Of a DNA stretch of 10,860 nucleotides, positions 7,257 to 10,860 are shown piece by piece. Position numbers and translations under genes: made by a program. Within the stretch, counting starts at the first letter, position 1. Each line of letters begins with the position of its first letter. Below the pieces are notes generated by a model. The model saw only the letters and a program-made list of their open reading frames with translations, did not search any database and was not told where the DNA came from. The stretch is taken from NCBI GenBank assembly GCA_913051905.1, contig CAJXBY010000081.1, positions 1 to 10,860 on the forward strand, read 5' to 3'. The DNA comes from an uncultured Gammaproteobacteria bacterium. Lineage in GTDB: Bacteria; Pseudomonadota; Gammaproteobacteria; Arenicellales; UBA868.

Positions 7257-8006
7257 ATGAAAGTACTGGTGCCCGTAAAAAGGGTCATTGATGCAAACAT
7301 AAAGGTCCGGGTGAAGTCAGACCAATCCGGTGTTGAGCTCAACAATGTCAAGATGGCAATGAACCCATTTTGCGAGATCGCTGTAGAAGAAGCGATCAGG
7401 CTGAAGGAATCTGGATCGGTAGAAGAAATCATCGTTGTGGCGGCGGGACCCGCTCAAAGCCAAGAGACCCTGCGTACGGGTCTTGCCATGGGTGCTGACC
7501 GGTCGGTTCTGATTGAAACTGAAGAAGCACCGGAACCACTGGCCGTGGCAAAGCTGCTCAAGGCAGTTGTTGAGAGGGAAAACCCGGGGCTGGTGATTCT
7601 CGGCAAACAGGCAATTGACGGCGACAATAACCAGACCGGGCAAATGCTGGCTGCGTTGCTCGGCTGGTCAATCGGTACATTCGTGTCGAAACTGTCTGTT
7701 GAACAGGATGTGATTAAGGTCACCCGCGAGGTGGACGGCGGTCTGGAAAACCTGGAATTGGTTCCGCCAGCTGTCGTGACGGTGGACCTCAGGCTCAATG
7801 AGCCAAGGTATGCATCACTGCCCAATATCATGAAGGCCAAGAAGAAGCCGCTGGAAACTCTCAATCCACAGGAACTTGGGGTCGACACCTCGGCGAGGCT
7901 GGAAGTCATCAGCGTAGTAGAGCCACCGGCACGGAGCGCTGGAGTCAAAGTGGAGAGCGCGGCCGAGTTGGTTGATAAACTGAGAAATGAAGCAAAGGTG
8001 ATCTGA
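7257..8006 (+). CDS. etfB: electron transfer flavoprotein beta subunit
   Basis: Small subunit of the heterodimeric ETF that takes electrons from FAD dehydrogenases and passes them, through ETF-ubiquinone oxidoreductase, to the quinone pool. The 249 residues match the family. Visible are the N-terminal [11 protein letters not shown], the AMP-binding loop [17 protein letters not shown] (121-137), and the family signature [18 protein letters not shown] (181-198), which includes the loop that docks on partner dehydrogenases. AAGAGAGG at 7239-7246 lies 10 bases before the ATG. It is 50 bases downstream of the dehydrogenase stop with no terminator between, so the three genes are likely co-transcribed and this ETF probably serves that dehydrogenase. 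ETF-ubiquinone oxidoreductase is not in the window. Confidence 0.95.
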   Translation: MKVLVPVKRVIDANIKVRVKSDQSGVELNNVKMAMNPFCEIAVEEAIRLKESGSVEEIIVVAAGPAQSQETLRTGLAMGADRSVLIETEEAPEPLAVAKLLKAVVERENPGLVILGKQAIDGDNNQTGQMLAALLGWSIGTFVSKLSVEQDVIKVTREVDGGLENLELVPPAVVTVDLRLNEPRYASLPNIMKAKKKPLETLNPQELGVDTSARLEVISVVEPPARSAGVKVESAAELVDKLRNEAKVI

Positions 8007-8007
8007 A

Positions 8008-8946
8008 ATGGCAATTCTCGTCGTTGGTGAGCACGATAACAGTGCGCTGAAACCCTCTACCCTAAATGCGGTGACGGCAGCCGGGCAACTGGGGTCGGAG
8101 ATTGACCTTCTTGTCGCTGGTTTCACCTGCGACTCGGCTGCTGAACATGCGGCGCGGGTTGCCGGTGTCAGCCGGGTCCTGAAGGCAGAGGCCGAGTGCC
8201 TGGCGGATGCTCTGGCAGAGAATCTCGCCCCATTGATAGTGAAGCTGGCGGAGGGCTACACCCATGTCGTCGCTCCGGCATCAACGTTCGGGAAAAACGT
8301 GCTGCCCAGGGCGGCTGCATTGCTTGATGTACAGCAGATCTCAGACATAAGCACGATCGAAAGTGAAGACACGTTCACCCGGCCAATCTATGCCGGTAAC
8401 GCGATGGCTACGGTGCGTTCCAAAGATGCTGTGAAACTGATCACGGTACGAACCACAGCCTTCGAGGCAGCAGCAGAAGACGGAGATGTGCCGGTCGAGG
8501 AAGTCTCTGCAGTTGAAGATGCAGGGTTGTCGAGGTTTGCCGGGGAGGAACTCACCCGATCCGAACGGCCGGAATTAACCACCGCGAATATTGTGATCTC
8601 AGGTGGTCGAGGTATGCAGAGCGGGGAGAACTTTCCGATGCTCGAAGGAATTGCGGACAAACTGGGCGCAGCTGTCGGCGCTTCCCGTGCCGCCGTAGAT
8701 GCCGGTTATGTGCCTAATGACTACCAGGTGGGACAGACCGGCAAAGTGGTCGCCCCTGACCTATATATCGCTGTGGGAATTTCCGGCGCCATACAGCATC
8801 TCGCCGGGATGAAAGATTCAAAGGTGATCGTCGCCATCAACAAAGACGAGGAAGCGCCGATTTTTCAGGTCGCAGACTACGGTTGGGTGGCAGACCTTTT
8901 TGAGGCGGTCCCTCAACTCGATGAGGCTCTGGAGGAGGGGGGCTGA
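8008..8946 (+). CDS. etfA: electron transfer flavoprotein alpha subunit
   Basis: Large, FAD-binding subunit of ETF, partner of the beta subunit just upstream. It has 312 residues, normal for the classical (non-bifurcating) respiratory type. The N-terminal domain runs to about residue 190. The FAD domain follows, with SGGRGM (198-203), [20 protein letters not shown] (224-243), [12 protein letters not shown] (257-268) and [10 protein letters not shown] (277-286). The ATG follows the etfB stop after a single base, and AAGGTG inside the etfB end (7995-8000) is its Shine-Dalgarno, so the two are translationally linked. Last gene of the operon; a strong hairpin terminator lies about 50 bases after its stop. 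Confidence 0.96.
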   Translation: MAILVVGEHDNSALKPSTLNAVTAAGQLGSEIDLLVAGFTCDSAAEHAARVAGVSRVLKAEAECLADALAENLAPLIVKLAEGYTHVVAPASTFGKNVLPRAAALLDVQQISDISTIESEDTFTRPIYAGNAMATVRSKDAVKLITVRTTAFEAAAEDGDVPVEEVSAVEDAGLSRFAGEELTRSERPELTTANIVISGGRGMQSGENFPMLEGIADKLGAAVGASRAAVDAGYVPNDYQVGQTGKVVAPDLYIAVGISGAIQHLAGMKDSKVIVAINKDEEAPIFQVADYGWVADLFEAVPQLDEALEEGG

Positions 8947-8997
8947 GCCGGCTGCCTAACACGGTGCGCGGCCAGAAGGCACGGGCACAGGATCAGC

Positions 8998-9030
8998 AAG
9001 CGGCGCCCGGCACAGTGCCAGGCGCCGCTT
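8998..9030 (+). terminator. rho-independent terminator of the dehydrogenase-etfBA operon
   Basis: A perfect 10-base inverted repeat, AAGCGGCGCC (8998-9007) with GGCGCCGCTT (9021-9030). It is extended inside by GGCA/TGCC around a three-base loop and followed by TTTAT. The stem is very GC-rich. The U-run is short, so termination may be helped by stem stability. Position 52 bases past the etfA stop fits. On the other strand the downstream run is CTTGCTG, so it is less likely to work for the opposing operon. Confidence 0.75.
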
Positions 9031-9149
9031 TATCGAAGATCATCAGGCGGCCCGACAATTCCGGCTGTCATAGCCTGCACTTCCCTGTGTAGCGGGCCGT
9101 TTGACATCAACGACAGGTGGATTGTGGGGTGAAAAGCTATTTGTACTCT

Positions 9150-9163
9150 GTGAACGAATTCAC
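9150..9163 (-). other. small hairpin with TTCG loop downstream of the ubiG-phosphatase operon
   Basis: Read on the minus strand, GTGAA-TTCG-TTCAC forms a five-base stem with a UUCG tetraloop in RNA, about 75 bases past the phosphatase stop codon. It is not followed by a T-run, so it is a poor intrinsic terminator. It might mark an mRNA 3' end or be chance; no other terminator for this operon is visible. Confidence 0.25.
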
Positions 9164-9236
9164 CAATCAGCAGTCAGGCATTGACCGAAATTTGCCCGCT
9201 GACAGTACACCAGTGTGGAACAGAACCTCCGCTGAT

Positions 9237-9914
9237 TCACTCCAGGGCGAGGAGTTGCCGAAGTTCATCCACTGATTGAACCAGATAGTCGGCCCGCCAG
9301 TTGTGGAGGTTCTCCTCAGGTGCTGCGTACCCCCAAGCCACTGCGACGGTCTGGCTTCCGGCAGACTTTCCAGCCTTGATATCCCGCAGGTCGTCGCCGG
9401 CAAAAAGCGTAGTGCGGGCAGGACTGCCGATGTTTCTACAGGCTTTTAGGACTGGAGCGGGGTGGGGCTTGCTGTGTTTCAGTGTGTCCCCGCAGATGAC
9501 AGTTGCCGCTCTTTGATCAAGTCCCAGCAATCGCAGCAGCGGATCGGTGAGAAACGAGGGTTTGTTCGTCACTATTCCCCAGGGACAGTTTCTGGCTTCG
9601 ATGTCCCGGAGTAGCGCATCTATTCCGGGGAACAACTGGGTTTCTACGCATAGATGCTCGGTGTAATGATCCAGTAGGGCCTGGCGTAGGCGGGGAAAGT
9701 CCAGATCGGCAGACGAGATACCGAAGCCGTTCTTTACGAGCCGGCCACTGCCTCCGGCCGCCCAATGACGGGCCTTCTCCAGCGTAGTCTTGGATCTGTG
9801 TTCTTCAACAAGGACCGCGTTCAATGCAGCAACCAGATCCGGTGCGGTGTCGGCCAGTGTGCCATCCAGATCGAATAGGAAACTGCTGAAGGTCTCGGGA
9901 GGGGTGGTGATCAT
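9237..9914 (-). CDS. HAD-family phosphatase: MupP (MurNAc-6-phosphate phosphatase) or phosphoglycolate phosphatase
   Basis: HAD superfamily phosphatase of the Gph-like subfamily, 225 residues. Motif I FDLDGTL (nucleophile Asp15, acid/base Asp17), motif II VTNKP (Thr116), motif III Lys149 in HSKPHP, and motif IV GDDLRD (Asp174, Asp175, Asp178) are all intact, with a helical cap after motif I. Automatic annotation would say phosphoglycolate phosphatase. However, the gene sits directly after ubiG, as does mupP in Pseudomonas, whose product dephosphorylates N-acetylmuramic acid 6-phosphate in peptidoglycan recycling. The ATG at 9914 shares ATGA with the ubiG stop, so translation is coupled; AAGGTGTGG inside ubiG is the likely Shine-Dalgarno. 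The frame could extend upstream to 10061, but those residues fall inside ubiG and lack family similarity. The enzyme class is sure; the exact substrate is inferred from neighbourhood. Confidence 0.88.
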   Translation of the reverse strand: MITTPPETFSSFLFDLDGTLADTAPDLVAALNAVLVEEHRSKTTLEKARHWAAGGSGRLVKNGFGISSADLDFPRLRQALLDHYTEHLCVETQLFPGIDALLRDIEARNCPWGIVTNKPSFLTDPLLRLLGLDQRAATVICGDTLKHSKPHPAPVLKACRNIGSPARTTLFAGDDLRDIKAGKSAGSQTVAVAWGYAAPEENLHNWRADYLVQSVDELRQLLALE

Positions 9915-10654
9915 GTATCGTTTGCCACACCTTCTTGAATGCGCTGAAAATGCATAATGTAATTGACGTCTACACCTCTTCCGAGCCTGTAGACAGCCGT
10001 CAGCGGGTTGTAGTGCAATCCGATGATTCCAGCGGTGATCAGGCCGGCTTTTCGACACCAAGTCTCCATCTCAGACGGCCGGATAAATTTTGCATAATGG
10101 TGGGTGCCCCGTGGCAGGAGGTTCAGCACATATTCGGCCCCAACGATGGCGAACAGGAAAGATTTGGGATTGCGATTTATCGTTGAGAAGAAGGCGCTGC
10201 CCCCGGTTCTTAGCATCGAGGCGCACGCGGCGATGGTTTGAGACGGTTCTGGAACATGTTCGAGGAGTTCCATGCAGGTGATGACATCAAAACGGCCGGG
10301 TCCATCTTCGGCCAACTCTTCGGCAGTGCCTTCGCGGTAATCGATTTTTGCCGCTCGCTCGCGGGCGTGGAGTGTGGCGACAGAAATCGGTCCGTGACCA
10401 GCATCTATGCCAGTCACGGTCGCGCCCCGCTCCCACATTGACTCGCTCAGTATGCCGCCGCCACAGCCGACGTCCAGCACCGATTTCCCATTCAGGGACA
10501 CGAGCCGGTCGATGTAATCGAGGCGCAGGGGATTAATTTGGTGGAGCGGGCGAAACTCACCATCAGCGTCCCACCAGCGGGATGCTAGGCGCTCGAATTT
10601 GGCCAGTTCGGACGGGTCTATGTTTCTCATGGAGTCAGTGTGCGCGGTCGACAT
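9911..10654 (-). CDS. ubiG: ubiquinone biosynthesis O-methyltransferase UbiG
   Basis: SAM-dependent O-methyltransferase that carries out both O-methylation steps of ubiquinone synthesis (2-polyprenyl-6-hydroxyphenol and demethylubiquinol), peripheral to the inner membrane. The 247 residues from the ATG at 10654 align well from memory with E. coli UbiG: ELAKFERLASRWWD (16-29), EFRPLHQINPLRLDYI (33-48), SAM motif I DVGCGGGILS (61-70), ITCMELLEHVPEP (125-137), FFSTINRNPKSF (155-166), and the C-terminal GLHYNPLTAVYRLGRGVDVN. Alternative starts are TTG at 10666 and ATG at 10630; I chose 10654 because it keeps a leader of normal length, but its Shine-Dalgarno is weak. It is first in an operon with the downstream HAD phosphatase, overlapping it by four bases. 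Confidence 0.95.
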   Translation of the reverse strand: MSTAHTDSMRNIDPSELAKFERLASRWWDADGEFRPLHQINPLRLDYIDRLVSLNGKSVLDVGCGGGILSESMWERGATVTGIDAGHGPISVATLHARERAAKIDYREGTAEELAEDGPGRFDVITCMELLEHVPEPSQTIAACASMLRTGGSAFFSTINRNPKSFLFAIVGAEYVLNLLPRGTHHYAKFIRPSEMETWCRKAGLITAGIIGLHYNPLTAVYRLGRGVDVNYIMHFQRIQEGVANDT

Positions 10655-10683
10655 ACAGAATATCAAAAACCTGGGTGCGTATG
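10655..10683 (-). promoter_or_regulatory. weak candidate promoter for ubiG
   Basis: On the minus strand, TGAACA followed 17 bases later by GATATT ends four bases before the ATG at 10654. If used, transcription would begin almost at that ATG, giving either a leaderless message or use of the inner ATG at 10630. Hexamer matches are only fair, so this is tentative. Confidence 0.2.
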
Positions 10684-10769
10684 TTCAGTGGGGAGCTGGG
10701 TAGAAAAATGCCCACCGGATTCAGAGGCTTCGGTTTGTAGCTAGGGGATCGGTTGCCAGGTTCGAGGTC

Positions 10770-10798
10770 TTGTTAACGGGGCCTTGGCGACCTATAAT
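10770..10798 (+). promoter_or_regulatory. sigma-70 promoter of the initiator tRNA
   Basis: TTGTTA (10770-10775), a 17-base spacer, and a consensus TATAAT (10793-10798). Transcription would begin near 10805, leaving about six bases of 5' leader for RNase P to remove before the tRNA at 10811. Spacing and position make this the best-supported promoter in the window. Confidence 0.75.
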
Positions 10799-10810
10799 CT
10801 CGTGGTTTGA

Positions 10811-10860
10811 TGCGGGGTGGAGCAGTCTGGCAGCTCGTCGGGCTCATAACCCGAAGGTCG
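10811..10860 (+). tRNA. initiator tRNA-fMet (CAT), 3' truncated by window end
   Basis: The first 50 bases of an initiator tRNA. The acceptor strand TGCGGGG is followed by a D-arm starting GGAGCAG, then the anticodon arm with the three-G/three-C stem (GGG at 10840-10842, CCC at 10850-10852) that marks bacterial initiators, and anticodon CAT at 10845-10847. The variable loop AGGTC follows and the sequence ends in the T-arm. It differs from E. coli tRNA-fMet at only a few positions in this stretch, notably T instead of C at position 1. In many gammaproteobacteria a tRNA-fMet gene precedes rimP-nusA-infB; what follows here is outside the window. Confidence 0.93.

Larger units (their letters stand above)
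8947..9236. other. convergent intergenic region, no gene seen
   Basis: About 290 bases between the ends of etfA (+) and the HAD phosphatase gene (-). It contains the etfA terminator hairpin (8998-9030) and a small hairpin at 9150-9163. I found no convincing protein frame, tRNA or repeat in the remainder. TTGACA at 9101-9106 resembles a -35 box, but no -10 hexamer follows at proper spacing. Confidence 0.5.

Noticed and set aside
7454..8014. 186-codon open frame on the minus strand opposite etfB
   Set aside because: Ser/Thr/Arg-rich shadow of a clear etfB gene; low-complexity residue use typical of antisense frames.
9915..10061. N-terminal extension of the HAD phosphatase frame to 10061
   Set aside because: The extra 49 residues lie inside ubiG, have no family similarity, and the ATG at 9914 sits directly before the motif I region in a classical ATGA overlap.
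1..10860. Mobile element, prophage, defence system or CRISPR array
   Set aside because: No transposase, integrase, toxin-antitoxin, restriction or repeat-spacer pattern on either strand; all large genes are metabolic or housekeeping.

Overview
The window looks like chromosomal DNA from a Gram-negative gammaproteobacterium. It carries a lipid A acyltransferase (outer membrane), the ubiquinone methyltransferase UbiG overlapping a HAD phosphatase in the order known from Pseudomonas (ubiG-mupP), and an initiator tRNA of bacterial type. Genes are tightly packed, and codon use looks similar throughout. I see no transposase, phage gene, CRISPR array or integration site, so this is a core/metabolic region rather than a mobile island. 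The exact genus cannot be read from the sequence.

Layout, left to right. At 1-1046 (+) is the 3' 99% of a D-malate/tartrate dehydrogenase-type gene cut by the window edge. At 1059-1949 (-) is a convergent LpxL/HtrB-type lipid A acyltransferase. At 2159-2872 (+) is a free-standing alanyl-tRNA editing protein (AlaX). At 2927-4471 (-) is a non-pyrrolysine member of the trimethylamine methyltransferase (MttB) family. A 224-base divergent control region with a perfect 7+7 inverted repeat follows. At 4696-8946 (+) is an operon of a large flavoprotein of the dimethylglycine/sarcosine dehydrogenase family and the two electron transfer flavoprotein subunits (etfB, etfA). It is closed by a strong GC-rich hairpin at 8998-9030. 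On the minus strand, 10654-9237 holds ubiG and a MupP/Gph-type phosphatase with ATGA overlap. The window ends inside an initiator tRNA-Met (+) with a near-consensus sigma-70 promoter.

The middle of the window is the most coherent unit. An MttB-family enzyme is expected to take a methyl group from a quaternary or tertiary amine, which for glycine betaine would give dimethylglycine. A dimethylglycine/sarcosine dehydrogenase would then oxidise the next N-methyl group, hand the one-carbon unit to tetrahydrofolate and pass electrons to ETF. The last step is well established for the family. The first step, and the link between the divergent genes, are inference. The corrinoid protein and the methyl-corrinoid:folate methyltransferase that characterised MttB-type systems need are absent from this window, and that is the main open question here.
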